The notes beneath the pieces are model-generated. The model made no database searches. It was not told the DNA's origin and saw only the letters and a program-made list of their open reading frames with translations. A stretch of 64,000 nucleotides of DNA from Brachynemurus nebulosus. Lineage: Eukaryota > Arthropoda > Insecta > Neuroptera > Myrmeleontidae. The stretch lies in NCBI GenBank assembly GCA_035578155.1, contig JAPWDM010000006.1, positions 16,074,305 to 16,138,304 on the forward strand. Direction: 5' to 3'. Below, piece by piece: positions 9,851 to 21,114 of the stretch (within the stretch, counting starts at the first letter, position 1; the number at the start of each line of letters is the position of its first letter). Both the position numbers and the translations under genes were made by a program.

Positions 9851-10935
9851 GGTACCATCACAGTGTGATCGGTCGAAAAATAGTCAATTTTCACGATTTT
9901 TTTTTGACGGATAAGATGGGGGAATGGGAATGAATTTTTTTTACCATTAATACCACTATTTAACAATACAAAAATACCATGTGAGTTTTTTGAGAGTTGC
10001 CATTTTTATTATAACCAAATTTGTATGATAGAAATGGTACTGGAAAAGGTTCTTTTCTTCGATGTAATGGAGATGTAACAAATCAGAACACTATCGGTTG
10101 AAGTAGCCTCAAGTACATATGCATATTTTTACCGCCTAACTAACAAATTAAAGAAAAATTAAAAAATTAAACTTGGGTAAAAAAATTTTTTTTCTCATTT
10201 ATGTTGTTAATTAATGCATTAGATCAGTTTTATCGAAAAATTAATATATAGTCTCATTTAAAAATCTATAAGTTTGTATCATAGTTCGAAAACCATAAGA
10301 ACTATAGAGCTCCTGGCTATAGCAATCGATTGCCCCCCTCGATATCTACAACTCTTATTTGAACAATTTTTCGATTAAATCAACAGTTTGGCTGTAATAA
10401 AAATGGCAACTCTCAAAAAACTCACACAGTATTTTTTTTATTAATTTTTTAAAATTATTATAATTTTTTGAGTGTCTTTAAAAAAGGGCGGATATTGGTG
10501 CCCACGATTGCGGCAGCAGTTTTCATTTGGGAAAAAAAATCAAATAGATTATTAATCTGTAGGTAAGCCGCTATGTACCTATGGGAGCTTTGTATTTTAC
10601 TACACGAAAAACTATAAAAAATTTTGTACTTTTCATTCAAACCGCCGCCATTTTTTCAAATTTCAAAAAAATGCTCCCATAGGTACATAGCGGCTTACCT
10701 ACAGATTGATAATCTATTTGATTTCTTTTTTCAAATGAAAACTTCGGCCGCAATTGTGGGCACCAATATCCGCCCATTTTTAAAGACACTTTTTTCAAAA
10801 AATTATAATAATTATAAAAAATACAAAAATTATAAAAAAATTATAAAAAAATTCATCCCCATTCCGCCATCCTATCCATCCGAAAAAAATCGTGAAAATT
10901 GACTATTTTTCGGCCGATCGCACTGTGATGGTGCC
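9851..10935. mobile_element. Fold-back element with TTAA target (Kolobok/T2- or piggyBac-like), interrupted
   Basis: TTAA at 9847-9850 and 10936-10939 flank termini GGTACCATCACAGTGTGATC and the inverse of GGCACCATCACAGTGCGATC. The inverted arms continue for over 250 bp: 9851-9974 plus 10432-10587 pair with 10673-10935, leaving an 85-nt loop. A 453-bp TA-MITE splits the left arm. TTAA followed by purines is described for Kolobok/T2 MITEs; piggyBac also targets TTAA. Non-coding; open frames on both strands are arm artefacts. Confidence 0.75.
9977..10429 (-). mobile_element. 453-bp TA-MITE (family T) inserted in a fold-back arm
   Basis: TA at 9975-9976 and 10430-10431. Termini CCATGTGAGTTTTTTGAGAG and CTGTGTGAGTTTTTTGAGAG (inverse strand) extend into GTTGCCATTTTTATTA. 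A second copy of exactly 453 bp, in opposite orientation, lies at 51653-52105. A longer element with related termini is at 16891-18511. Target and TIRs suggest a Tc1/mariner-type MITE. Confidence 0.8.
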
Positions 10936-10939
10936 TTAA

Positions 10940-11600
10940 ACATATACTAAATGTGACGGGGCATCACATTATTTGGTGGTTTAGTGTTGAAAGATAAATG
11001 GATTGAGCTAATCAGAGTAAAAGTCATAATTTTTAAATTATGAGACGCCATTACTAAACAGGACGTACACCAAGCAAGTAGTTGCTCTGAGATAGTCAGG
11101 TACAAAAGTATATCTCAGCTAAAAAATTTTCTTTTATCAAAAATTAAGCAATGTATTAATATTTTTCAGTTATTATATTTGTATACCACTTGTTTTTTTA
11201 ATTTCCGAGCGTTCATGTTGCAGCAATATAAGAGTGTTGTTGAAAAAGCGTTGTAAAAACGTTGTAAAATGATGTTTATAAATTATATTTAAAAAACGGT
11301 GTGGTCAATAATTTTTATTTGTTATTAAATATGGTTTGTAACTTTATATTTTATAACATATTAAATTTTTATCAAATTCCTTTGATACGTTTTCATTTTA
11401 TTCAAAAAAATGGAGTTTTCTCATAAGAGCCCGTGTTAAAATTACAAAACTTTGAAACCGTTTTTCTTAAAATTGGGATGGTCAATATTTTTTTCGGTAA
11501 GGGCTCGTATTATTGGTATTGAATTAAATAAGTGTCTAGAGAAGTTTCGTTGAAATCCATTGAAAAAATCGTTTTATCGACCATCTACCTTAAAGAAAAA
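10940..11600 (+). repeat. Dispersed repeat, paralogue of 25170-26054
   Basis: From about 11086 (GAGATAGTCAGGTACAAAAG) to 11600 (CATCTACCTTAAAG) it matches the TTAA element at 25151-26050 in the same orientation. Here the left end is missing, but the site AATTTTTATTTGTTATTAAA, filled by an insertion in the other copy, is intact. Confidence 0.7.
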
Positions 11601-12174
11601 TTTCATAAAAAATAAGATTCGAGACAAAATACAGTAGAGCACCAGTTTTGTCAAGAAAAAGTAGTCTCCAAAAGTGGTGCTTTACAAAAGTGATGCATTT
11701 TTACAAAGGGGCGATTCAGAAATATCGTAAGATTATGCTTTGAATTAAAAAATTATTATCTCAGAAAATACTTTTTCATTTGTCGTTTTTTTAATTTGCT
11801 TTGAAATGATTTTGTTTACATTTTACGTATGATAAAAACCGCCACAGAACAGAATCCATATAGATAAACATTGTATGTATAATAATTAAAATCCACATTC
11901 CCACGCTTTGAGGTCTGTTGTTTTTTGTCACTACCATTAACGGTAGATTTATTTGTTTCTTTTGATAAAATAATGCGTCATGGTCTATTGCACATGAATT
12001 TAATATTTATGTACTTGACATTTTTGATGCAACTTTCCAAAAGTGATGTTGACTAATTTGATACTCTCAAAAAATTTCCAAAACTGATGTTTCCATTATC
12101 GGTGCTATACTGTATGAAATCAGACATTTTGTGGATAAATTAACGGAGGTACCATTGCACCAGGTTCACTGTAC
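11601..12174. other. AT-rich sequence, nothing recognised
   Basis: No shared repeats or open frames of note. Confidence 0.4.
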
Positions 12175-12465
12175 TAGTGTTTTTATTGAATACTGTTATC
12201 TCTATCGTAAATATATTTATTTCTGTCTTTCGAATAGTAATTTTGTAAATAAACTGACGACAACTGAAAACTTTTCAAGACCGATACTCATATTTTTCAC
12301 TACGAATAAATTCATATAGATTTATAAAACATTTTGCTATCATTATTGTTGATAAATATGAATTTGTCTACAAAAAAAAAAAAAAAAAAAAAAATTCGAA
12401 AAATAACGTCTCTCCCCTTCCTTCTTAAGGCAGCAGTTTTTAAAATATTGGTTTATTTAAATTAT
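12175..12465 (+). repeat. ~290-bp direct repeat flanking repeat A, left copy
   Basis: Shares GTTTTTATTGAATACTGTTA, AACTGACGACAACTGAAAAC and CTTAAGGCAGCAGTTTTTAA with 13548-13815. It contains an A-run at about 12370-12392. The pair brackets repeat A directly, so this is a local duplication or the two ends of a small terminal-repeat element. Confidence 0.65.
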
Positions 12466-12733
12466 TGAGAATTCACTTATCTAGATTATAGTTCACTTAA
12501 CTTAAAGTGAAATCAAAGCAATGATTTATTGCTAGATAAAACTTTGAGAGACAATTTAACTCATGTGTATCAAGTCCCATAAGAATAGTTAGGACAGATT
12601 TTTTCAGCGAAAAAAATGGTACAAAACATTTCATTGGTCATTTCACCGTAGGTGTAAACACGATAAAAACGAAACAAAAATTTGCATTGGTAAATTTAAC
12701 TGATTTCAAAACCATGGTAACAATGCATTAAAT

Positions 12734-13479
12734 CAGGGGTCGGCAACCTTTTTTGGATGGCGGGCCATTTTTAATAAAAATAATTTTTAGCGAGCCACAC
12801 ACTCAAATATTATTCAATGTAGTATGTGGCTTAAGTAGGTTTTTTTAAACGAATTTTCGAATCGAAAATTCAGCTATTAGAGTCACTGTCTTGATGCTAC
12901 TTGAGCCCGGAACTATGATAGAAATAATTTACTTTCAAGTCTCTAGAAGCCAAAAATGACATTCACTAAAATTTATATAACTCTCGAACGAAATTTTTTT
13001 TTTACGAAATTTGGTAAAAATGTTGGAAGTTCAAAAAGTCAGACACGTCCGATGCCCGGAATAGATTTTTAGGCATTTTTGCCTAAACAATTTTTGTGGA
13101 AAAAGAGAGTTTTTTGCCCCAATTTCCTCAAGTTTTTGCCACATTTTCTTACACTGTTGGAAAGAGGAGAAAATAATCACATAAAAAGGGTTTTTGAAAA
13201 ATAATTCTATGTCAAGTAGTTTCCGAGAAAAACTAATTTTTGTAAACGGAAATTCGCTATATTATGCAGTATACAGCGACAGGGGTATTTTCTTTTTTAA
13301 CACAACTTAATATAAATATTATTAAAAATCAACATGAGGAAAAATTTTTAGTAACAGTTTTATTTACATGTTATAAAATATCGGAAAAAGTATACCTAAA
13401 GTATGCTCAACTCTGCATAGACAGAGCAAATTGTTCGAAAAGTTATATTGCTTGGCGGGCCGCAGGTTGCTGACCCCTG
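12734..13479. mobile_element. hAT MITE (family hAT-A), copy 1, 8-bp TSD CATTAAAT
   Basis: TIRs CAGGGGTCGGCAACCT and CAGGGGTCAGCAACCT (inverse strand) are typical hAT termini. The exact 8-bp duplication CATTAAAT lies at 12726-12733 and 13480-13487. The related uninterrupted site at about 6953 has this sequence once. No transposase is present; the interior is mainly a Helentron-like repeat (12841-13290). A 69-codon frame at 13264 is not a gene. Confidence 0.9.
12841..13290 (+). repeat. Helentron-like repeat (family h) carried inside hAT-A copy 1
   Basis: Matches the h family from AAATTCAGCTATTAGAG to AAACGGAAATTCGCTATATT and GACAGGGGTATTTT. The core is the unexpanded CACTAAAATTTATATAACTC, with no (TA)n run. 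It shares the derived TTCGAATCGAAAATTCAGC with the copy inside the other hAT-A. Confidence 0.7.
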
Positions 13480-13547
13480 CATTAAATAATAATATGAATT
13501 ATACTAATTTATTTTATTCGTTAAATTGTCTTAACGTATTACACTTG

Positions 13548-13815
13548 AGTTTTTATTGAATACTGTTATCTCTATCGTAAATATATTTATTTCTGTTTTT
13601 CGAATAGTAATTTTGTAAATAAACTGACGACAACTGAAAACTTTTCAAGACCGATACCCATATTATTCGAATAAATTCATATAGAACATTTTGCTATCAT
13701 TATTATTGTTGTAAAGTATGAGTTTATCTTTTTAAAAAAAAAATCGAAATTTTAAGGTCTCTCCCCTTCCATCTTAAGGCAGCAGTTTTTAAAATATTGG
13801 TTTATTTAAATTATT
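13548..13815 (+). repeat. ~290-bp direct repeat flanking repeat A, right copy
   Basis: Right partner of 12175-12465, starting immediately after the end of repeat A. It has a shorter A-run and small indels. Confidence 0.65.
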
Positions 13816-15443
13816 AGGTAAATTTTATGTTTTTCAATTGCAAATTTTTCTATTAAAATATTACACGCTATACGCAACAGATGTAAATAAATAATATTAA
13901 CTAACATTGGTTGAATTTATTTACAAATTTTACATTTTCACGTCATTTACGCGGCAGGGGGTAGTAGCTGAGGAAATGAATATTATAAATGATTTGATTA
14001 AAAGAGAATGAAGGTTTATAAAAATGATATATATACCTACAAAATAATTCTGTTCTTTAATTTATTACATTGTGAAATTGTATTTTTTTTTTTTTTTTGG
14101 GCGAAATTATTTGTATTAAAACGTTTCATATTTTCCTATTGTATAAAATTTATTGTAACTGGCAGAATGTATATGGATGAAGGATTTATAATAACGTTAT
14201 AAAATATCAATCCTTTTTACGGTGATATAGGTATTTAAAATATTTTCTTGCCGTACATCTATTGCGGTAGCTATATTGATAAATGATAGTTTTTTATTAA
14301 AAATTTAAAAACGATTTTATAAAGAAATTCTAGTGTTAGTAAATTTCACTTTTAAATTGAAATATGTCTTCAGATCAAATGAAATATTTCAATTTTCAGA
14401 GATGAATATGTAATTGATTTAGTTAGTGTCCTTAATCATTCTTATTGTTAAGAATGAAAAAGAAAATTTATGCGGAAATATTTAAATAATTTCCCTTTGA
14501 AAATTAAACCACACACCAGCATACAATTGATTTAATAAATTCAAATTCCTTTTAATTTTCGTCAAATTTATTGTTTAAACTTGCAAATTAAATAAAAATA
14601 CGTTTGGAAAAGTTGATATATTTTGTAAACTGAGTGAAATATCGAAAAATTTTATTCTTTCTTTTTTGTTTAGTACATCAAAAGCTATGAGAACCCATCT
14701 TTAAATTTTGTGGTCATAGAACCTAAAATTGTGCTTCAGTCAATGACGAAAGAATATATTATGTATTATAAAAGGACCTGTAACAACATTGTTTTATTGA
14801 AGCAAAAGTTGTGATAATTCTAGACAGTGGTGGCGAAATTAAATGTTTATATATGTATGTAGAAATTCATTTTAAATAAGTTGACTACATTTATTATTGA
14901 ATTCACATAAGAAAAGTGATCAATTTATCTTGAGTGGACTTTATCATGCTTTACATCCTTTGCATACTTGATATGTAATAATAAATTGTTATTTAACATA
15001 TAATGTATATACGCAAATATTTTTTCAAAGAGACGGCTAATACATATATGTCAAAAATATGTAAAAAAAAAAATCCTGTCGGTGAAATGTTATTCCTTGT
15101 GGTTTTTTTTTTAATAGCGTTTTTACATTTGTAAGCAGAACTACATAGTTGCCATAATATTTTCTTTAAAAAAATATAACCAAAACCGCAATTTAAAAAG
15201 TGAAAATTTTTACATTATTTTTTCAAATTTTCCAATACTGCTTCACTTGCACCGTTGTTGTTACGCCACTGTTAATAAGTATATGTATGAAATATTTTGC
15301 TTTTACCTTCATATATCGCGACGTCTCTGCCCTAACCACGTATCTGAAAACTCCCAATTTTTGGACACACAAAAAAACATTTAATCTGTGTTTTTATCAC
15401 TATGAACTTAATATTTATGTTAATTACACCCTTTAATGTTGGC

Positions 15444-15445
<2 letters not shown>
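13816..15445. other. AT-rich sequence, no gene recognised
   Basis: Several short frames exist (for example 14008-14202 and 15200-15436) with no coding signature or known domain. No repeat shared with the window. Confidence 0.4.
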
Positions 15446-15523
<78 letters not shown>

Positions 15524-15540
15524 TATATATATAAGTATAT
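15446..15540. repeat. (TA)n microsatellite
   Basis: About 95 bp of nearly pure TA, with minor interruptions at the right edge. Unlike other TA runs here, its flanks are not recognisably Helentron-like. It generates a spurious Tyr-Ile open frame. Confidence 0.95.
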
Positions 15541-16890
15541 ACCTATATAAATACAGTACACGAATGCTGCGCAAAACGGTACACCAAGAAAGGTTTGTCT
15601 CTTTCTATGTTACTACAAGTGAAGCATATATACTTATATAGGATGTTCAAAATGTACACATATATAGATATACACATAAAGGCAATTAAGGGTAGCATAA
15701 GTATGATAAAAATAAAAAATAAAAAAAAGTTTTGTACATACCAGATCCGTAATAATAAACGCACATATAACCATATCACTTTTTTCAAGTTAAAAATATT
15801 TTTAAATATTCATGTTATGATATCGTTTCTGAGAAAAAACATCGTGAAAAACGCACATATACTGTTCAAAACTAAATATGTATTTAATTATCTAATATAT
15901 TAATTTATTATTTTGTATAAAAAATATACATAAACATATGACAATTTGAAGATTTGAAAATAATATGTACATATGTGACTATAAGTCTATCAATTAATGT
16001 TTAAATAAATCAGAGTATACATATGACATATATTACATGAGGATACATAAATTTTGTACGTATTTCTTTTATTTAAAAAGTTGCATTATAATGCTATCAT
16101 TTTTGTAAGTAAAAATTTTGAATTCAAATATCTAAAGGAACAACTGTATACACTACATTTTAGCAAAAAAAAAAAAAACTTGTGATAAGGTAAACAAATA
16201 ACGTTCCATCTCTTTCTCTGTATTCAGTTTGTGAAGTAACCTTGTTGCGAAGCAAACGTGTATTTAATATGTTTTTGTGTGTCCTAAAACATGTAGTTTT
16301 TGATATACGAGGTTCGGACAGAGAAGTCGCGATAAGTAGTTTTTAAACAATACGTGTAGTTATATAACGAACAAATTATTTTAATTTTATACTGCAATAA
16401 TATTGTTAAATACTATACTGATGTATCTATTGTACATTGTTTTAAAGTACGCTATGTTCCACCATTTTGTTACAAGTAATAAGAAAATTAATGTATTTCA
16501 TTTAAATTAATTAAATGATGCATATTTAGTTTTACGTTTATACAAATCAACTTAATTTTCTAGTTTTCTAGTTTTAATGTTATACATTCCGAAGAGTACG
16601 TCACGTATTTGATAATAAACATTAAAATATAATTATAAATTTGATTAACTGAACCAGAAAATATTTTACCTGTAAAAGTATAACGCCATTAATTTGTTTG
16701 TATCGTGTACAAAAAATAAAAACTGCGTGGAATGGTGGTGAGACGCTGGGTACACTCAAATTGGCAAGGAAATACTCATTAATTGGTAAAGTATTTTTAA
16801 TTATTGTTAATAAATCATTTAACTAACATAAGAAATTTGTTGAAGTAATCAAACTTTTTCTTTCTTTTAAATTATACGCGTCAATATATA
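15541..16890. other. AT-rich sequence with one possible mariner-like end
   Basis: Overlapping short frames near 15543-15903 on both strands show no domain. At 16306 the sequence TACGAGGTTCGGACAGAGAA resembles a mariner left terminus, but no matching right end was found. Confidence 0.35.
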
Positions 16891-17033
16891 CAGGTGAATA
16901 ATTTGAAAGTTGCCTGCCATTTTATTTTATCTAAAAGTTGTTCAGTTGAAGAGCTGTAGCTACTGGTAGAGACACATGATTGCTATGGTTAGACTTAGAA
17001 GCTTTGTAACTCTTTTAATGGGAACTTACCTAA

Positions 17034-17677
17034 GGAGGTATTCTAGTCTAGAGGCTCGATTTTGAGGCGATTTTACGGGCGTAATAAAAAAAATAGTAAA
17101 CATTTTTAGTATCCATTTATTGATATTTGAAAAGTATAAAAATGTATAAAAATAAAAAAAAAAATTCAAAATTGAAATCGGTACAGGAAGCAAAAGTGGG
17201 GACTCAAAAAAAGGTGTCTCCTGGTTGACGTGATTCTAACCCTCCTGGTGATTTTAGTTAATTCTTAATAAACAAGGATGTAGAATTAGTTGGACGTAGC
17301 CGATTTGAAAATTATTTTTTAGCCTCCTTTTTTAAACTTTGGAAGTTTTTTAAGAATAGTAAAAAAAAATTCAAAAAACCCCTACGCTGGGCAAATTTTG
17401 ATAGTATTAAGAAAGTCTGTACCAAATTTCAAGTAAATTGGTGCATTAGAACTTGAGATATCATATCAATCGTGTCGAAAAAAGTAGTTTCGAGTAATTT
17501 ATATTAAAAATTTGAATTTAACACTGAAAAAACACATAGTACACAGCAAAAAATAATCATAACTCCGAAAATAATTCGAATTTCCGTAAATATTTGTAGA
17601 GGCTTATTCTTAAAGGTCTGAACTTTGCAAATATGAAAAAAATTGATTTTTTCGAATTTATAGACTAGAATACCCCC
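17034..17677. mobile_element. TIR element, diverged TTAA-type (~644 bp), nested
   Basis: GGAGGTATTCTAGTCTA at the left pairs with GGGGGTATTCTAGTCTA read from the right (16 of 17). Flanks are CTAA and TTGA, each one change from TTAA. It sits inside the 16891-18511 element. The termini also resemble palindrome P (4702, 5212). Confidence 0.6.
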
Positions 17678-18027
17678 TTGAAAGATTTAAAATAATTAAT
17701 ATGCGACTCAAAACTACAAGGTAAATATCATTCAACTATAGTGAAGTTAGTGTTTAGTTTTTTTTTGAATTATAAAAAGTCAAAAATATAAATAGTTTTC
17801 AGTGAGCTAATGAAAAGACGTCAGATTATTAAATTAACAGTTATTTCGAATGGTAGACTTTTAAATTTATATATTTGGTTATAGAAAATGTATTAAAACA
17901 TTGGCTGTGACATCATAGTTCAAAAACTAAAGCAGCTTCAAATTCTTGACTATAACTAGCGACTATTCCCAGAGGTATTTCAACTCTGAACAGTTTTTTG
18001 ATCAAATTTATAGATTAGCCGTCGGAA

Positions 18028-18480
18028 GTATCTCCGCGAATATGAGTTTTTGCCAAAAACAAAATTTTTCACGAAAATGCGTTAAAAATCGATTAGTTGT
18101 CATGAACTAGTCACTTCTCAACAAAAATGGGCGATATAAATGGACTTTGGCAGATGTCGCTTTTTTGTTCGCTGCTTAGCGAGGGTATCTTCGCGAATAT
18201 GAATTTTTGCAAAAAATAAAATTTTTCACGAAAATACGTTAAAAATCGACTAGTTGTGATGAAAAAGTTATTTCTCAACAAAAATTAACCGTCTAAATGA
18301 ACTTTGGCAGATATCAGTTTGTCATTCGCTGCTTAGCGAGGGTATCTCCGTGAATATGAATTTTTGCAAAAAACAAAATTTTGTGACGAAAATGCTTTAA
18401 AAGTCGACTATTTATGGTGGAAAAAGTCATTTTTCAACAAAAATGAACGATCTCAGTGGACTTCGACTGTTAGCCGTAAT
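18028..18480 (+). repeat. 157-bp tandem repeat, about three units
   Basis: GTATCTCCGCGAATATGAAT-like starts recur at 18028, 18185 and 18342 (spacing 157), each followed by an AAAATTTTTCACGAAAATGC-like block. Part of the TA element that ends at 18511. Confidence 0.8.
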
Positions 18481-18798
18481 AGAAATGGCAACTCTCAGAT
18501 TATTCACTCTGTATGAATGTATTTTTTTTTTTTTGTATTATTTTCACGCTTGCATTACGCTAATTTATTCATTTCTTTACTTTTGTTGGAGCAAAAAAAA
18601 ATTATAGTTTAATTTATTATACATGCCATAAATTATTTTTAAAGATAAATTTCAACTGTTTGTATATACATACCGTATACTGTATTGACTGAAAACGTGG
18701 AACTTTTTTCAATACACGTTTTAATATTTTAATACCAGCTTTCATCAGTTTTCATCAAAAATACATACATAGGATATGTTGTGTTTGCATGTATACAT

Positions 18799-19206
18799 TA
18801 GGGATGATATGGATATCCGTAACCGTAACCGAAACTACCGGATGTAGATCCAAAATAATTAATTATCCGTAACCGAAACCGTATCCGAAAATAAAAGTTT
18901 CGGATTTGTTTCGGATAATTACAGACAACAGCCGTTTGAGAAACTGAATTTAAATCTAAGAAAATTTTTGCTGCATGTATCTCTTTTGATAGATTTTTGT
19001 TGATTCTTGTTTGGCGTTCACTTTTTTTGGTGCAATTTTCCCCTTTTATTTAAAAAAATGTTTACGAAAAGCAATTATCCGTAAACGTAACCGTATCCGA
19101 AACATTATCCGATATTATTATATATCCGTAACTGACACCGAAACCGAAAAAAATGTTTTTAAATATTCGTATCCGTATCCGAAATTTCATATCCGTAACA
19201 TCCCTA
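18799..19206. mobile_element. hAT MITE (408 bp), 8-bp TSD GTATACAT
   Basis: Exact 8-bp duplications GTATACAT at 18791-18798 and 19207-19214 flank TAGGGATG termini, a known hAT-type end. The interior has many copies, in both orientations, of a motif like ATCCGTAACCGAAACCG. A 102-codon frame across it (19011-19319) is not coding. Confidence 0.9.
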
Positions 19207-19214
19207 GTATACAT

Positions 19215-19554
19215 ACATATATGTATCAAGATTTACAGACGCGAATGCGGACTGTACTATGCGAATTTAATGTCTTTAATCTATATGTGCAACACAACGC
19301 ATATGGTACAGCACACTAGCACACTGTGCGTACGAAAGACTCTTTTGGAGAACACAGCACAGCATAGCAGTGTGTTCGCTGTGTGCTTCATTGTGTGAAG
19401 TTTAAAGCGAGTGATACTTTTGAAGTGTCACTCACACAGTGCGGAACACTTCACTGTACGAAATCATGTGTGCTAGCGTACATAAATGAATCACCTCGGT
19501 CTAGCACTAATGCGGATGCGAATTTCTCAAAAGCAACTACGAAATTTTAACACT
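19215..19554. other. Mixed-composition sequence, nothing recognised
   Basis: Less AT-rich than average, with repeated AGCACAC/GTGTGC-like words. No gene or terminal repeats identified. Confidence 0.3.
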
Positions 19555-19558
19555 TTAA

Positions 19559-20412
19559 GGGAGGAGTTCAAATAAAAAAGCAACTTTTTTATTTATGATT
19601 ATTTTGTTTGTTGAAATTTTTTTCAAATTTAGGGATGGTTTCAAATAGAAAATTTTGTTTTTGAAACATTCATTACTCTTCCCTGTGGGGGGAGGGGGCC
19701 CTTTTTCACAAGTTTTTAAACATTTACAAGGAACGCCATATCTCAAAAAGTAATGAATATTTTTTAAATATTTTTTCATTATTTTATTCCTAAAGGACCT
19801 GTTGATAAAGCTGAGTATGGGTTTCAGGTAATTTTAAAAATTAACTATAAAATTGTAATCCCAAACCTCTAAAAATTATAAAACCCAATTTTTTTATTAA
19901 AAAAAAAATGTGTAAAAATAGTTACATTTGTTCAAATGGAGAAAGCATACTTCATTTTATGCGCAATATGTTTATGAACAAAATAAAAAAAATTAAGTCT
20001 CTATCTTTTCTAGAACTTGAGATATGATTTTCCTTGTCGGGAAAAACACAAGTTTCGGGAAACGGTAAAAAACAAAAATAATAACAAAAGAACCGGTTTA
20101 CTCACTGTTTATTAAAACATCTACAAAGGCATACAAATAAAAGAACATTATCTCAGTGCATACTATAACTCATGTACACACCAAAACTAAATATTACTGA
20201 TCAAATCGCCAGGGGGGCTAGCGTTATCTGCAAAGGAGCAGCAAATTGGCTGTACAGCGGTTCACAAATAAATATTTTTCTACTTAAAAAAATTTTTTTT
20301 GGCTATGTTTTATATATCACCGTATTTGTAAAGACCACAGAACGAAATAAAAACAAAAAACGAGATTCGAAAAAAATTAGTTTATTAGCCGTTTCTGGCG
20401 TGAACTCCCCCT
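19559..20412. mobile_element. TTAA-flanked MITE (854 bp), Kolobok/T2-like ends
   Basis: TTAA at 19555-19558 and 20413-20416 flank GGGAGGAGTTCA and, inverted, AGGGGGAGTTCACGCCAGAA. TTAA followed by purines matches the described T2/Kolobok pattern; piggyBac is the alternative. Frames at 19555-19779 (minus) and 20172-20438 (plus) belong to the element and show no transposase motif. Confidence 0.7.
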
Positions 20413-20425
20413 TTAACTTTGTTAG

Positions 20426-20659
20426 ACCTGTATTTTAACACTGACTTGCGGAGTTGATCACACAACGCTGGTTTCGCGGATGGGTTCCAAGGGAGTAGCT
20501 GATGTGTTGGACACTGTGATGGTTCTTTTGCGATATTGGCCTACCGCCCACGTGGCAAAACCAACAATGACGTTACTTTCCGTCACTACAGCCAGCATGA
20601 CACCTACCACCGTTGACGTTGCTTACTCAAGTTTCGGTAGACAATTTTGCATCGTGTGA
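20426..20659 (+). other. GC-rich island with an open frame, possible exon or foreign fragment
   Basis: Base composition jumps to roughly balanced immediately after the TTAA element. One plus-strand frame stays open for 77 codons from 20426 to a TGA at 20657-20659 (first Met at 20480), reading MGSKGVADVLDTVMVLLRYW onward. A minus-strand frame is also open for about 50 codons, which weakens the coding case. I do not recognise the protein. Confidence 0.25.
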
Positions 20660-21114
20660 TGTGGTTATAATTTTTATTTTAAATTTACAGAATTCCGCAT
20701 TCGCACTGTATACAATATTTTGTTTTCTTTTAATGCTATTGTATGACTGCTATATAGTAGTTCTTATAATTCGAAGGATAATGTTGAAAATGAGATGTAC
20801 TTATAATGATCATTTCTTAAAATATTCATAAATAGGAGCGTTTTATATAGACTAACAAATATACCCTACTATCTTTATAACGAATATGTTAAGTGAAACA
20901 TGGTATTTAAAAGCAAAGTTACAAAGAAATGTCATTAATTTTCGTTAATGAAAATTAAGATACATATTTTACAATAATAATAAATATGATTCTTAAAATA
21001 ATTGTAAGTAATTTTCATTTTAATAGGTGTTGTATTTTAACTTCATGACGTATAACCACAATAAATTTAACCGTTCTTAAAAGTTAAAACTGAGAGCATA
21101 ATCATTTCACCATT
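20660..21114. other. AT-rich sequence, nothing recognised
   Basis: One 72-codon frame at 20613-20831 with a hydrophobic stretch overlaps the GC island; no family recognised. Confidence 0.3.

Larger units (their letters stand above)
12469..13551 (+). repeat. Dispersed repeat A, copy interrupted by a hAT
   Basis: Begins GAGAATTCACTTATCTAGAT and ends ACGTATTACACTTGAG like the copy at 6666. The only large difference is the 746-bp hAT at 12734-13479 plus its 8-bp target duplication. Confidence 0.75.
16891..18511. mobile_element. 1.6-kb TA-flanked TIR element related to family T
   Basis: TA at 16889-16890 and 18512-18513 flank CAGGTGAATAATTTGAAAGT and the inverse of a matching right end (CAGAGTGAATAATCTGAGAG). 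It contains another MITE (17034-17677) and three 157-bp tandem units near the right end. The termini resemble those of the 453-bp family T. No transposase was recognised, so it is non-autonomous or decayed. Confidence 0.65.

Noticed and set aside
16306..16340. Second mariner element
   Set aside because: Only one end-like sequence (TACGAGGTTCGGACAGAGAA) without partner TIR or transposase.
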